The notes: generated by a model from the letters alone, not told the origin. Positions 48,295 to 56,588 are shown, counted from the first letter of the stretch. The stretch: 64,000 nucleotides of DNA from an uncultured Rhizobium sp. (GCA_945952045.1 CAMFHE010000005.1:118335-182334); one strand, 5' to 3'. Numbers and translations: made by a program.

Positions 48295-48330
48295 CAGAAG
48301 GCCGTTCCGGTGTCCCGGAACGGCCTTCTG
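48295..48330 (-). terminator. Intrinsic terminator of the YqjD/holin-like operon
   Basis: CAGAAGGCCGTTCCGG (48295-48310) and CCGGAACGGCCTTCTG (48315-48330) form a perfect 16-bp stem with a 4-base loop. On the minus strand it is followed by TTTTT, so it ends the minus-strand operon. It may also stop ecfG transcripts, though there is no T run on that side. Confidence 0.85.
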
Positions 48331-48350
48331 TCCAATTGCTTTCCTGTCGC

Positions 48351-48761
48351 TTACTCGTCTGCGTCTTTCTTCTTGCCGAAGAGCGAGGCGGCAAAGCCGG
48401 CGGCAAGGGCGGCCATCAGCATCGGCTGCGACTGAAGGACGCTGAGCCCGAAGGCGATGTTGGACTGCATGTCGATGCGTCGGCGACGGGCGCGCCGATC
48501 CTCGATCCTGTTCCAGATCGCCATGGCCACCAGAATGATCAGCCCGAGCAGCAAAACGCCGCCCGCCACAAACAGCGCGGCGACTTCCGGCGGGTGATGC
48601 CGCGACAGCCGCAGCGCCAGCGCGATCAGGCCGAATATGTAAGCGGTGAGAAACAGAAGAACGGCAATGCCGATCATGATGCCGTTGCGCTTGGCGCGCG
48701 CAACGGTTTTCGCGACGTTCAACGCCGCGATCTGGCCGAGAAGGCCGAGCAATAGCTTCAT
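48351..48761 (-). CDS. Phage holin family / putative holin-X-like membrane protein
   Basis: A 136-residue protein with two central helices (about 28-50 and 63-85), a basic segment RRARRRRIDMQ and a further short hydrophobic C-terminal helix (about 113-128). It fits the actinobacterial-type holin-X/DUF1469 family, found next to YqjD-like proteins and often part of envelope-stress operons. It lies 5 bases after the YqjD-like gene; the pair is expressed from an EcfG promoter. Confidence 0.75.
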   Translation of the reverse strand: MKLLLGLLGQIAALNVAKTVARAKRNGIMIGIAVLLFLTAYIFGLIALALRLSRHHPPEVAALFVAGGVLLLGLIILVAMAIWNRIEDRRARRRRIDMQSNIAFGLSVLQSQPMLMAALAAGFAASLFGKKKDADE

Positions 48762-48766
48762 GGACG

Positions 48767-49114
48767 TCAGCGCCGGGCGAGCAGGGCGACGAACAGGCCG
48801 AATGCGGCGGCGGCGCCGATGGTCGCCAGCGGATGCTCGCGAACCGTGCTGCGCACCTGCGCTTCGCGACGGCCGTAGAAATCGCGCAGTTCCGAGATGA
48901 CATCCTCGCCGGAGCGGATGAGGTCGTCGAGACCGGCTTCGGCCTGTTTGCGGGCGCGCCGGCTCTGGTCGCGGCCCTGATCGCGCATCGCCTTGGTCAG
49001 TGTCGCAAGCTCTGCCTTCAGCGCATCGACCTGATCTTCCAGCGTCTCCTCGATCGAATCCAGCGTGCTGGATTTCTTGCTGCCGCGAACGGATTGAAGG
49101 ATGGACGGTGCCAT
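48767..49114 (-). CDS. YqjD/ElaB (DUF883)-like membrane-anchored protein
   Basis: A 115-residue protein with a long coiled coil (about 18-85, TLEDQVDALKAELATLTKAM) and a C-terminal membrane anchor (REHPLATIGAAAAFGLFVAL), the YqjD/ElaB layout. E. coli members are stationary-phase inner-membrane, ribosome-associated proteins. Here the EcfG promoter 96 bases upstream ties it to the general stress response. Confidence 0.8.
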   Translation of the reverse strand: MAPSILQSVRGSKKSSTLDSIEETLEDQVDALKAELATLTKAMRDQGRDQSRRARKQAEAGLDDLIRSGEDVISELRDFYGRREAQVRSTVREHPLATIGAAAAFGLFVALLARR

Positions 49115-49209
49115 GGGTGCGCTCCTGAGCTAGGCCACGAAAGGGGCGGGGAATTCGAGCGCCGGCGACAGGCTTTTCAGCGCCGGCCGGCAAGTTGATG
49201 CGCGGGATA

Positions 49210-49234
49210 AACGCCCGACAGGCCCGAAAGTTCC
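49210..49234 (-). promoter_or_regulatory. EcfG promoter of the YqjD/holin-like operon
   Basis: On the minus strand: GGAAC (49234-49230), 16-base spacer, CGTT (49213-49210), with a predicted start of transcription near 49203, about 90 bases before the coding start. Confidence 0.72.
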
Positions 49235-49256
49235 GCGGAATTTCCTCTTGTTTTCC

Positions 49257-50045
49257 TCAGGCGACAGCACTTTGCGGCAGCACGAAAGGCGTGCGATTGG
49301 CGGGTGTCTGATTGACCTTCAGCGCGCAGCCGAAGACGTGCTGGAGCACATCCGTGTCGATCACCTCGCCGGGCGTTCCGGCAGCGGCGACCTCGCCCTT
49401 TTTCAACAGGATCAATCGGTCGGCGAAGTGGGCCGTGAGGTTGAGATCGTGCATCACGGCGATGACGCCGCCGCCCTGGCGGCAGAAGGTTTTCGCCAGT
49501 TCCATGATCGTCAGCTGGTGGCTGATGTCGAGGCTGGAGACCGGCTCGTCGAGCAGCAGCCAGCAGGGTTCGCCATCGCGAACGGCGTGCGGAATCTGGC
49601 AGAGCACGCGGGCAAGCTGCACGCGCTGTTGCTCGCCGCCCGACAGTTCCTGGTAATAACGTCCTTCGAAACCGGCGAGATCGACGGAGGCCAGCGCCTG
49701 GGCGATCTGCCGCCCGGCCTCGGCGTTCGGTCGCGCGCCGCCGGCTGTCAGCCCGAGGCCGACGACTTCGCGGACGGTGAAGGGGAAGGACATCGTGCTG
49801 GCCTGCGGCAGCACGCCGCGCAAGCCCGCCAGTTTCCAGCCGGGCAGGCTGCGGATATCGGCGCCATTGATGCGTACTGCACCGCCATAAGAAATCTCGC
49901 CGGTGATCGCCTTCAGCGTCGTGCTCTTGCCGGAGCCGTTCGGCCCGGCGATGGCCGTCAGTTCGCCGGGGCGGGCCTGCAAAGACAGGCCATGCAGGGT
50001 GCGTCGCCCGCCAAGCGTGACGGTCAGGTCTGAAACGTCGATCAT
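49257..50045 (-). CDS. hmuV: Haem ABC transporter ATP-binding protein HmuV
   Basis: A 262-residue ABC ATPase of the FecE/HmuV group. Walker A GPNGSGKSTTLK, signature LSGGEQQRVQLARVL, Walker B LLLDEPVSSLDIS. It energises haem import through HmuU. The ATG at 50045 (MIDVSDLTVTLGG) is preferred; it lies 5 bases after the hmuU stop. Last gene of hemP-hmuSTUV. Confidence 0.94.
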   Translation of the reverse strand: MIDVSDLTVTLGGRRTLHGLSLQARPGELTAIAGPNGSGKSTTLKAITGEISYGGAVRINGADIRSLPGWKLAGLRGVLPQASTMSFPFTVREVVGLGLTAGGARPNAEAGRQIAQALASVDLAGFEGRYYQELSGGEQQRVQLARVLCQIPHAVRDGEPCWLLLDEPVSSLDISHQLTIMELAKTFCRQGGGVIAVMHDLNLTAHFADRLILLKKGEVAAAGTPGEVIDTDVLQHVFGCALKVNQTPANRTPFVLPQSAVA

Positions 50046-50050
50046 GAGGC

Positions 50051-51175
50051 TTACATTCCCAGCCGCGCGCGATTGCGCAGCAGGATCCACAGGAAGAAGG
50101 GACCGCCGACCGCTGCCGTAATGATGCCGATCGGCAATTCGGCGGGCGCGACGATGGTGCGGGCGAGCATGTCGGCGCCGATCAGCAGCGTGCCGCCGAG
50201 CAGGGCGGAGGCTGGCAGAAGCGTGCGATGATCCGGGCCGATGACGAGCCGCAGCAGATGCGGCACGACGATGCCGACGAAACCGATGCCGCCGCTGACG
50301 GCAACTGCCGCACCGGTTGCGGCGGCGACGCCGAGGATGGCGACATTCTTCAGCCGTTGCACCGGCACGCCCATGTGGAAGGCGGCGGCTTCGCCCAGCG
50401 CCATGGCGTTGAGCCCACGGGCAAGGAAAGGCATCAGCAGCAGCGACGCGGCCATGATCGGGCCTGCGGTGGCGATCTTGGCCCAGGTTGCGCCGGCCAG
50501 CGACCCCATGCTCCAGAAGGTCAGGTCGCGCAACTGCTTATCGTCGGCCATGAAGATCAGGATGCCGGTCAGCGCCATGGCAAGCGCGCCGAGCGCGATA
50601 CCGGCCAGCAGCATGGTGGCGACCGAGGTCTGGCCGCCTTGCGTTGCGACACGGTAGAGAATGACGGTCGAGACCAGCCCGCCGGCAAAGGCGGCGAGCG
50701 GCAGCGCGAAGCTGCCGAACATCGTAACGACGGGGGCAACCATGCTGCTGCCGAGCACGATGATCGTAACGGCACCCAGGCTGGCGCCGGAGGAGACGCC
50801 GATCAGGCCGGGATCGGCCAGCGGATTGCGAAACAGCCCCTGCATGACCGCGCCTGAGACGGCGAGTGCTGCCCCGATCAGGAAGCCGAGCAGGGCGCGG
50901 GGCAGGCGGATGTCGAAAACGATGATGTGATCGCGGGCGCTCATCGCGCCCTCTGCGGCGTTCCGGTCGAACATCGCATGCAGAACGTCGATCACGGAGG
51001 CGTCGGATGCGCCCGTCGTGATCGACATCAGGATGGAAAGGATAGCCGCCGCCAGCAGGGCGACGATGACGAGATGGGCGATGCGCGTGCGGTCGCCGTC
51101 GCGATACTCGCCGAGGGCGCGCTCGAAAAACCGCATGAGCCCGCGCTCTCCATCCGCCGCCTGCTGGTAGGCCAT
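50051..51175 (-). CDS. hmuU: Haem ABC transporter permease HmuU
   Basis: A 374-residue FecCD-family permease with about nine or ten helices. DIRLPRALLGFLIGAALAVS and GLFRNPLADPGLIGVSSGAS are the family hallmarks. It carries haem across the inner membrane with HmuV, supplied by HmuT. A start five bases after the hmuT stop fits an operon. Confidence 0.94.
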   Translation of the reverse strand: MAYQQAADGERGLMRFFERALGEYRDGDRTRIAHLVIVALLAAAILSILMSITTGASDASVIDVLHAMFDRNAAEGAMSARDHIIVFDIRLPRALLGFLIGAALAVSGAVMQGLFRNPLADPGLIGVSSGASLGAVTIIVLGSSMVAPVVTMFGSFALPLAAFAGGLVSTVILYRVATQGGQTSVATMLLAGIALGALAMALTGILIFMADDKQLRDLTFWSMGSLAGATWAKIATAGPIMAASLLLMPFLARGLNAMALGEAAAFHMGVPVQRLKNVAILGVAAATGAAVAVSGGIGFVGIVVPHLLRLVIGPDHRTLLPASALLGGTLLIGADMLARTIVAPAELPIGIITAAVGGPFFLWILLRNRARLGM

Positions 51176-51180
51176 GGCTT

Positions 51181-52086
51181 TTATCCTCCGTAGACGCGGG
51201 CAATCAGGTCGCGGACGGCGCTTGCGGTGCGCGGCCCGAAGCCGAGCAGATGCAAGCCGTCCATGCGGATCACCGCTTTATTGGTGGCTGCCGGCGTCAG
51301 GCCCAGCGCCGGATGCGCGACGATCTCCTGAACGCTGGCGTCGTGGTTGCCGCCGCGATCCATCATCAGAATGACGTCAGGCTTGGCTTCGACGATCGCC
51401 TCGTCGGTCATCGCCTTGTAGCCGGGATAATCGCCGGCGGCGTTGATCAGGCCGGAAAGGCGGATGATGCCATCGGCAGCCGTGCCGGTGCCGGAGGCCA
51501 TGACCTTGCCGTTCTGCATGCTGAGGATGAACAGCACGCGCTTGCGCTCGGCTTGCGGCCTCGCTTCGGCTGTGGCGATCGCCTTGTCGAGATCGGCGGC
51601 GACGCTGTCATGCAAGGCCTTGGCCTTGTCCTCGACGTGAAGGACCGCGCCGACGGCGTCGATCTTCTCAAGGATGCCGTCGCGGGTAAATTTATCCGGC
51701 ACCATGGCGACGGGGACGCTGGCGCTTTTCAGCACCGCCAGCGCATCCGGGGGGCCGGAGCCTTCGATGGCGAGAATGGCGGTCGGGTTGGTCGCCAGCA
51801 CGCCCTCGGGCGACAACTGGCGCATATAGCCGACATCGGGAAGTTTTGTGGCCTGCTCCGGATAGAGGCTGGTGGAATCGCGGGCGATCAGCCGCTTTTC
51901 CTCGCCGAGCGCATAGACGATCTCGGTCACCGCGCCGCCGATGGCGACGATGCGCGAGGTATCGACCGGCTTTGCGTCTTCGGCATGGGCAGCCAGCGGC
52001 AACAGCGCCAACGCTGCTGCAAAGACAGCAGCGCCGGGACGGCAGAGGATGGAAAGGGATGCACGCATCAGGCTGGTCCGCCTCAT
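51181..52086 (-). CDS. hmuT: Haem-binding periplasmic protein HmuT
   Basis: A 301-residue periplasmic haem-binding protein of the FecB/HmuT class III fold. It has a signal peptide ending near LALLPLAAHAE, then RIVAIGGAVTEIVYALGEEK and AIEGSGPPDAL. The start at 52086 overlaps the hmuS stop (ATGA); a second ATG at 52068 would give a shorter signal peptide and is also possible. Confidence 0.92.
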   Translation of the reverse strand: MRRTSLMRASLSILCRPGAAVFAAALALLPLAAHAEDAKPVDTSRIVAIGGAVTEIVYALGEEKRLIARDSTSLYPEQATKLPDVGYMRQLSPEGVLATNPTAILAIEGSGPPDALAVLKSASVPVAMVPDKFTRDGILEKIDAVGAVLHVEDKAKALHDSVAADLDKAIATAEARPQAERKRVLFILSMQNGKVMASGTGTAADGIIRLSGLINAAGDYPGYKAMTDEAIVEAKPDVILMMDRGGNHDASVQEIVAHPALGLTPAATNKAVIRMDGLHLLGFGPRTASAVRDLIARVYGG

Positions 52087-53135
52087 GCCGCGACGCTGGT
52101 TTGCGCGCGCGGCAGCGCCTCGACGATCGCGCGCCATTCGGCGCTCTCGACATTGCCTTCCTTGCGCTTGCCGAAGAACTGGATGATCATCTCACCCTTG
52201 GCGTTGAAGGCCTCGAAGGAAGTCACCGTCCCATCGGCGGTCGGCTTGCGCACGGCCCATGCCTCGGCGATGTGATCCTGGCGCAGATGCAGGTGGAAGC
52301 TCGGATCCATGATGTTGATCCACGGACCCATCGGCTGGACGTTGGAAATCGGGCCGCCATGGATCTGCACCATGCCGCGATTTGCGACAAAGCACATGAT
52401 GGATGCGCCGTTTTCGGCGGCGGCGCGCAGCATGTCGGCAACGGCGCCGTCGGCCAGCTTCCAGGCATAATCCTCGCCGACGATGCGGATGGCGCGGGCG
52501 CGCGCGATCTTCAGCTTCTTCAGCATGCCAAAGAACTGGTGCGTGTCGGTCATCCTGCTCCATTCGTCGCGCAGGCTTTCCTGCGTCACGGACGGATCGT
52601 CCTCCTCGTTGTTGACGAGGGTTTCGGCGGCAAAATCCTGCGACTGGTTTTCGAGACACAGGTCGGCGACGATGGCGCGATAGGCATCGACATTGGAGGC
52701 CGGGCGCAAATGCAGCTTGAAGACGGCATCGCCGGCCTTGTCGAAATACTGCAGGCTCAGGCGCTCGGTGTCGCCATCCTTTTTGGTAACGGCGAAGCCA
52801 TGCGCCCAGACATTGTTGAAGATGCGCATGTCCATGTTTTCGCCGAGCGTCAGCGAAACGTGGTCGGCAATCTTGATGGTTTCGAACTCGCCGATCTTCT
52901 CATGCACGGCGCTTTCGTTGCGGGTCAGCGCCATGACCTCGCCCAGTTCCTTGACGCGCTCCAGCAGACGGTTGGGATGGGCGTCGATGCGCGTAGCGGT
53001 CAGCCCGACTTCCGCAGCCACCAGCGCCGCTTCCGAAATGCCGAGATTGGCGGCGATGTCGCGCTCGCGCAGCTTGGCGTTTTCGGCGCGGTAAGCGCGG
53101 ATTTCGGCGGGGGTAGGGGTCGTCTTTGCAGTCAT
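52083..53135 (-). CDS. hmuS: Haemin-degrading/trafficking factor HmuS
   Basis: A 350-residue cytoplasmic HemS/ChuX-family protein made of two homologous halves (about 1-170 and 180-345). Conserved GPWINIMDPSFHLHLRQDHI and HGGPI segments in the second half carry haem-contact residues. It binds imported haem and may degrade it. ATG at 53135 chosen over a TTG two codons upstream. It lies 9 bases after hemP. Confidence 0.94.
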   Translation of the reverse strand: MTAKTTPTPAEIRAYRAENAKLRERDIAANLGISEAALVAAEVGLTATRIDAHPNRLLERVKELGEVMALTRNESAVHEKIGEFETIKIADHVSLTLGENMDMRIFNNVWAHGFAVTKKDGDTERLSLQYFDKAGDAVFKLHLRPASNVDAYRAIVADLCLENQSQDFAAETLVNNEEDDPSVTQESLRDEWSRMTDTHQFFGMLKKLKIARARAIRIVGEDYAWKLADGAVADMLRAAAENGASIMCFVANRGMVQIHGGPISNVQPMGPWINIMDPSFHLHLRQDHIAEAWAVRKPTADGTVTSFEAFNAKGEMIIQFFGKRKEGNVESAEWRAIVEALPRAQTSVAA

Positions 53136-53144
53136 GGTCAAAAC

Positions 53145-53327
53145 CTATTTGTTGAGAATGAGCTTGCCCTGGCGGGTGATCTTCATCCGGTAGATGGAGC
53201 CCTCGTGCAGGATGGCGATTTCCTTGCCGCCCCGGAAAAGGTCTGCGGCTTCGATGACCCGCATTTCGCGGGGAAGGGCGGCTTGGGCAGCTGGCCCCTG
53301 CGGGGCATCGGCGGAATCGGCAATCAT
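53145..53327 (-). CDS. hemP: Haemin uptake protein HemP (HmuP)
   Basis: A 60-residue protein with the HemP core: ADLFRGGKEIAILHEGSIYR and MKITRQGKLILNK. In rhizobia the HmuP/HemP protein helps activate haem-receptor expression in response to haem. First gene of the minus-strand hmu operon, with an iron-box candidate about 60 bases upstream. Confidence 0.93.
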   Translation of the reverse strand: MIADSADAPQGPAAQAALPREMRVIEAADLFRGGKEIAILHEGSIYRMKITRQGKLILNK

Positions 53328-53386
53328 AACGCTGTGGGTATCTCCGGCGCGCGGCCGGTTATGGACGCGTCAGGGTGAAATTATCT

Positions 53387-53401
53387 TGATTTCATAAATC
53401 A
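53387..53401. promoter_or_regulatory. IRO-like (RirA) box between hemP and the tonB operon
   Basis: TGA-TTTCATAAA-TCA fits the TGA-N9-TCA iron-responsive box of rhizobial RirA. An overlapping inverted repeat TGAAAT-N7-ATTTCA lies at 53376-53394. It sits between the divergent hmu and tonB transcripts, so it may control both. Confidence 0.6.
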
Positions 53402-53501
53402 TGTTTTTTAAGGTGGCAATACAGGAGTTCAATTATCAACTTTCCGGTCGTGGCCTGACGAGACGGTCAGGTAACGATCGTCATTGCGTTTAGAGGGACA
53501 T

Positions 53502-53924
53502 ATGAAGACGTTTGCGATGCAGGCCGCCGCGATTGCGCTGGCGATCGGGCCGGCGATGGGCGCTCAGGCCCAGGAGGCCAAGGCCGGGCTGGAAGTCGAA
53601 CTCAACGCGCTCGCACCGTCGCAGAAGGGTTGCATGATCACCTTCGTCGCCAAGAACGACATGGCGACCGCGATCGGCAAGATTTCCTTCGAACTCGCCT
53701 TCTTCAACGAAAAGAACGTGGTCGACCGCATCACCGTTCTCGATTTCCGCGACCTGCCGGTCGGCAAGAAGCGCGTGCGCCAGTTCGATATGCCGAACGT
53801 CAAATGCGAAAGCGTCAGCCGCATCATCGTCAACGACACGCCGGTCTGCGAAGGCCCGGCCGCCGGCGAATGCATGAAGAGCCTGACCACGCGCTCTCAG
53901 ATCGCGGTGCCGTTCGAAGGCTGA
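53502..53924 (+). CDS. Hypothetical periplasmic protein between hemP and tonB
   Basis: A 140-residue protein with a clear signal peptide (cleavage near MGAQAQE, about residue 24) and three Cys-containing segments (GCMITFVAKND, NVKCESVSR, TPVCEGPAAGECMKS). No family recognised with certainty. It lies first in the plus-strand group that continues with tonB, and shares the iron-box intergenic region with hemP, so a role in haem/iron uptake is plausible from context only. AGAGGG precedes the ATG at 53502. Confidence 0.7.
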   Translation: MKTFAMQAAAIALAIGPAMGAQAQEAKAGLEVELNALAPSQKGCMITFVAKNDMATAIGKISFELAFFNEKNVVDRITVLDFRDLPVGKKRVRQFDMPNVKCESVSRIIVNDTPVCEGPAAGECMKSLTTRSQIAVPFEG

Positions 53925-53986
53925 CGTCGCCGGGTTTTTTCCCGGCGGGTTGAAGGCGGCAGGCGAGCCGCAGCGTGAAAGGATCG

Positions 53987-55291
53987 ATGATGGCCTATTC
54001 GAGAAAAATGCGGACGGATGCGGTTGCCGTTCACACGCTGCCGACCGGACGCGGCGTCAACGACAATATTCCAGGCCTGGTGCCCGGCCATCAACTGTCC
54101 GATCTCGAAGGCGTGCCGCGCCAGCCGGCGGCGGAAACGGTGCTTCACTACGCCCGTATCGCCCAGATCGGCTCCTACCCCGATACGACGACCGCCGAGC
54201 CGGCGCAGCCGGCAGAAACGGCGATGCCGGCGCTCGAAAACGGCGTGGAACGGGAAACGACGGCCAAGCCGAAACGGGCCGCGCGCAGCATCGCCGCCGG
54301 CCTGATGTCCTGCATTGCGCATGCGGCCGTGTTTTCGCTGCTGGCCGTCACCATGGTGGCGGTTCCGGAGGAGCCGGTGGAAGAGGCGGGCTCCGTCGTT
54401 TCCGTGACCATGCTCGGCGAAAACGAATTCGACCAGCTTGCCGCCGGCGATCCCGAGATTGTCGAATCCGAAGAGGTGAAGCCGGAGGAACTGACGCCGG
54501 CCGAGCCGGAACCGGAAGTGACGCAGCCGGTGCAGGCCGCGCAGGCCGTTGCGCCGACCGAGGTTCAGCCGGAGACCCCGCCGGTCGAGCCGCAGGAGCC
54601 GATGGTTTCCAACGAGCCGGATGTTCTGACGTCGATCGTTCCGGCCGAGCCGATCGTGGCGCAGGCGGCTCCGGTCATGGCGCCGACCGAACCGGTCGAG
54701 CCCGTCGAGGCGGTAACGCCGATGGCCGTCGCCCCGGTCGAACCGACGGAAGTCCAGCACGCGGAGCCGGAAAAGCCGATCGAACAGCCCGTCGTCAAGA
54801 AGCCCGAGCCGAAAAAGCCGGTGGCGCGCGAAAAGCCGGTCGAAAAGCCGAAGCCGAAGAAGCCTACGCCGAAAAAGGCCGGCTCGAAGGGTGATGCAGC
54901 CGAAGATCGCAAGCGCGGCTCGGCGGACGGCACCGAAGCGGCCAACGCCAATCGCGACGGCTCGCGCAATGCCGGCCGCAGCTCGACAGGCGCAGGCAGT
55001 GCTGCCGTTGCCAATTACCCGGGCAAGGTGCAGTCGAAAATCCGCCGCTCGGTGCGCGTTCCCTCGGCCTTCCGCCGTGAGCGTAATTCGATGAGCGTGC
55101 GCGTGCGGCTGACCATCGTATCCTCGGGCCAGCTCGGCGGCGTTTCGGTCGTGCGTGGTTCCGGCGTGTCCGAGCTGGATGAAGCCGTTGTCAACGGCGT
55201 GCGCCGCGCAGCACCTTTTCCGCCGCTGCCGCCGGAATGGGGCAAGCCGAGCTGGACCTTCACCCAGGAGGTTCAGGTCACCGGCCGGTAA
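53987..55291 (+). CDS. tonB: Energy transducer TonB
   Basis: A 434-residue protein with an N-terminal cytoplasmic extension of about 105 residues, one membrane helix (about 106-122: MSCIAHAAVFSLLAVTMVAV), a long Pro/Glu/Val/Lys-rich periplasmic spacer (about 150-300) and a C-terminal TonB domain (KIRRSVRVPSAFRRE; AAPFPPLPPEWGKP). It transmits proton-motive energy to outer-membrane haem and siderophore receptors. The N-terminus is longer than in E. coli TonB. ATGs at 53987 and 53990 are both possible. A 7-bp hairpin with a six-T loop (53928-53947) lies just upstream and could attenuate. Confidence 0.9.
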   Translation: MMAYSRKMRTDAVAVHTLPTGRGVNDNIPGLVPGHQLSDLEGVPRQPAAETVLHYARIAQIGSYPDTTTAEPAQPAETAMPALENGVERETTAKPKRAARSIAAGLMSCIAHAAVFSLLAVTMVAVPEEPVEEAGSVVSVTMLGENEFDQLAAGDPEIVESEEVKPEELTPAEPEPEVTQPVQAAQAVAPTEVQPETPPVEPQEPMVSNEPDVLTSIVPAEPIVAQAAPVMAPTEPVEPVEAVTPMAVAPVEPTEVQHAEPEKPIEQPVVKKPEPKKPVAREKPVEKPKPKKPTPKKAGSKGDAAEDRKRGSADGTEAANANRDGSRNAGRSSTGAGSAAVANYPGKVQSKIRRSVRVPSAFRRERNSMSVRVRLTIVSSGQLGGVSVVRGSGVSELDEAVVNGVRRAAPFPPLPPEWGKPSWTFTQEVQVTGR

Positions 55292-55325
55292 CCGTAAAAC
55301 GGTGGCATCGTGGGATGGAAATTTC

Positions 55326-55356
55326 AACCTGCGCCTCGTTTGGCGCAGGTTTTTTC
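55326..55356 (+). terminator. Intrinsic terminator after tonB
   Basis: AACCTGCGCC (55326-55335) and GGCGCAGGTT (55342-55351) followed by TTTTT. Confidence 0.88.
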
Positions 55357-55514
55357 ATATAAAATCAGCATGTTAAAATATGACTTCTAAATTCCACTTT
55401 ATACTTTACTCTGATAATCAACTTTAATATGGTGCCCCCGTGTCCGGCCGAGAGTCGGTAGAGCAGCTCCGGCGGAGTTGCATGAAACCAGAAAAGATCG
55501 CGGACGGAGAGCAT

Positions 55515-55919
55515 ATGGCCAAGAAATTGCGCAAGCAGAACAATCGCCAGGCAGAGGCGGCGGGCGAGGCAACGGAAAAGCGCAGCGGCATCAGCAGCCT
55601 CGACGGACGCAGCTTCCTTTATGTCGGCGGACGCGACTGCCAGGTCGCGCATCTCAGGGCCATCGCCAGCCGTCATGGCGCCGAACTCATCCATCATGAT
55701 GGCGGGCTTCGCGAAGCGGTGTCGCGCATCGATACCGTGCTTCCCTCGGTCGATTGCGTCTTCTGCCCCATCGATTGCATCAGCCACGATGCGTGTCTTC
55801 GGGTGAAGACCGGCTGCAAGAAGTTCGGCAAGGCCTTCATTCCCTTGCGCAACGGCAGCAAGTCGAGCCTCGAGCGGGCTTTGTTGACGATACAGGAGCG
55901 GGAAGCGAACAATGGATGA
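55515..55919 (+). CDS. DUF2325-domain protein in the haem locus
   Basis: A 134-residue protein: a Lys-rich start (MAKKLRKQNN), then the DUF2325 domain with a Rossmann-like opening SFLYVGGRDCQVAHLRAIA and a cysteine cluster DCVFCPIDCISHDACLRVKT that looks metal- or haem-binding. Function is unknown; the family is repeatedly found near haem-uptake genes. ATG at 55515 preferred (GGAG 5 bases upstream); ATG at 55482 adds 11 residues. Its 3' end overlaps the next gene by 8 bases. Confidence 0.82.
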   Translation: MAKKLRKQNNRQAEAAGEATEKRSGISSLDGRSFLYVGGRDCQVAHLRAIASRHGAELIHHDGGLREAVSRIDTVLPSVDCVFCPIDCISHDACLRVKTGCKKFGKAFIPLRNGSKSSLERALLTIQEREANNG

Positions 55920-56172
55920 GACGAAACTGACCGGTTTCGGACTGCTGGGGCTGCACCGGCTGGTGGCGGGGCGCGGCGACGGGCTGGTTCCTGAGCTTTA
56001 CGATGCCTTGGTGCGGGAGGCGCTATGGCGCGAGGATCATCCGAATGTGGTGAAATTCCCGGCCTGGGCGGCGCGGCGTCCGGGTGACGAGGTTCCGTCG
56101 CACCCGGAAGGCAAAGTGCTTGCCTTCGCGCTGCCGGTGGTGGACAAACAGGATGAGCGTCAGGCCCGCTGA
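55912..56172 (+). CDS. Small hypothetical protein in the haem operon
   Basis: An 86-residue protein, no signal peptide or membrane helix, starting MDETKLTGFGLLGLHRLVAG. It overlaps the DUF2325 gene by 8 bases and lies 41 bases before the IsdG-like monooxygenase gene, so it is part of the same transcript. No family recognised. The central RREDHPNVVKF-like segment (WREDHPNVVKFPAWAARRPG) is His/Arg-rich. Linked to haem use by location only. Confidence 0.68.
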   Translation: MDETKLTGFGLLGLHRLVAGRGDGLVPELYDALVREALWREDHPNVVKFPAWAARRPGDEVPSHPEGKVLAFALPVVDKQDERQAR

Positions 56173-56213
56173 TCGGGCCGATGCCGATAGAGACCAGGAT
56201 GGAGGACGAAGGC

Positions 56214-56528
56214 ATGTTCGTGGCAATGAACCGCTTCAAGGTGGCGGCCGGTCAGGAAGAGGCTTTCGAAGCCATCTGGCGCAATCGCAACTCGACGCTG
56301 AAGGAGATGCCGGGTTTCGTGCAGTTCCACATGCTGCGCGGCAAGAGTTTTGCCGAAGACGGCTATACGCTTTACGCCTCGCACACCATCTGGGACAGCG
56401 AACAGCATTTCTCCGACTGGACCAAATCGGAAAACTTTCGCGCCGCCCATCGCAATGCCGGCGACCATAAGGCCATCTATCTCGGGCCGCCGGTCTTCGA
56501 AGGCTTCAATGCTGTGGAAGGCATCTGA
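56214..56528 (+). CDS. IsdG/HmuQ-like antibiotic-biosynthesis-monooxygenase-fold haem oxygenase
   Basis: A 104-residue ABM-fold protein: MFVAMNRFKVAAGQEEAFEA, RNSTLKEMPGFVQFHMLRG, WDSEQHFSDWTKSENFRAAH. The Asn, Trp and His positions expected for the IsdG/HmuQ type (N near 6, W near 66, H near 80) are present. HmuQ/HmuD of Bradyrhizobium cleave haem to release iron. The ATG at 56214 has GGAGG 8 bases upstream. Last gene of the plus-strand haem group. Haem activity is supported by motif and context. Confidence 0.83.
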   Translation: MFVAMNRFKVAAGQEEAFEAIWRNRNSTLKEMPGFVQFHMLRGKSFAEDGYTLYASHTIWDSEQHFSDWTKSENFRAAHRNAGDHKAIYLGPPVFEGFNAVEGI

Positions 56529-56540
56529 TTTATTTTGTCC

Positions 56541-56577
56541 GGCGCAGTTCCGGGCGGAAGACTGCGCCACACCTTTT
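56541..56577 (+). terminator. Probable terminator of the haem operon
   Basis: GGCGCAGT (56541-56548) pairs with ACTGCGCC (56561-56568), followed by CACACCTTTTCT. It lies 13 bases after the monooxygenase stop and may serve both strands. Confidence 0.55.
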
Positions 56578-56588
56578 CTGGAAATGCC

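Noticed and set aside
48295..48330. Reading the 16-bp hairpin as the terminator of ecfG
   Set aside because: The T run is on the minus-strand side, so it fits the holin-like gene; a plus-strand function is possible but unsupported.
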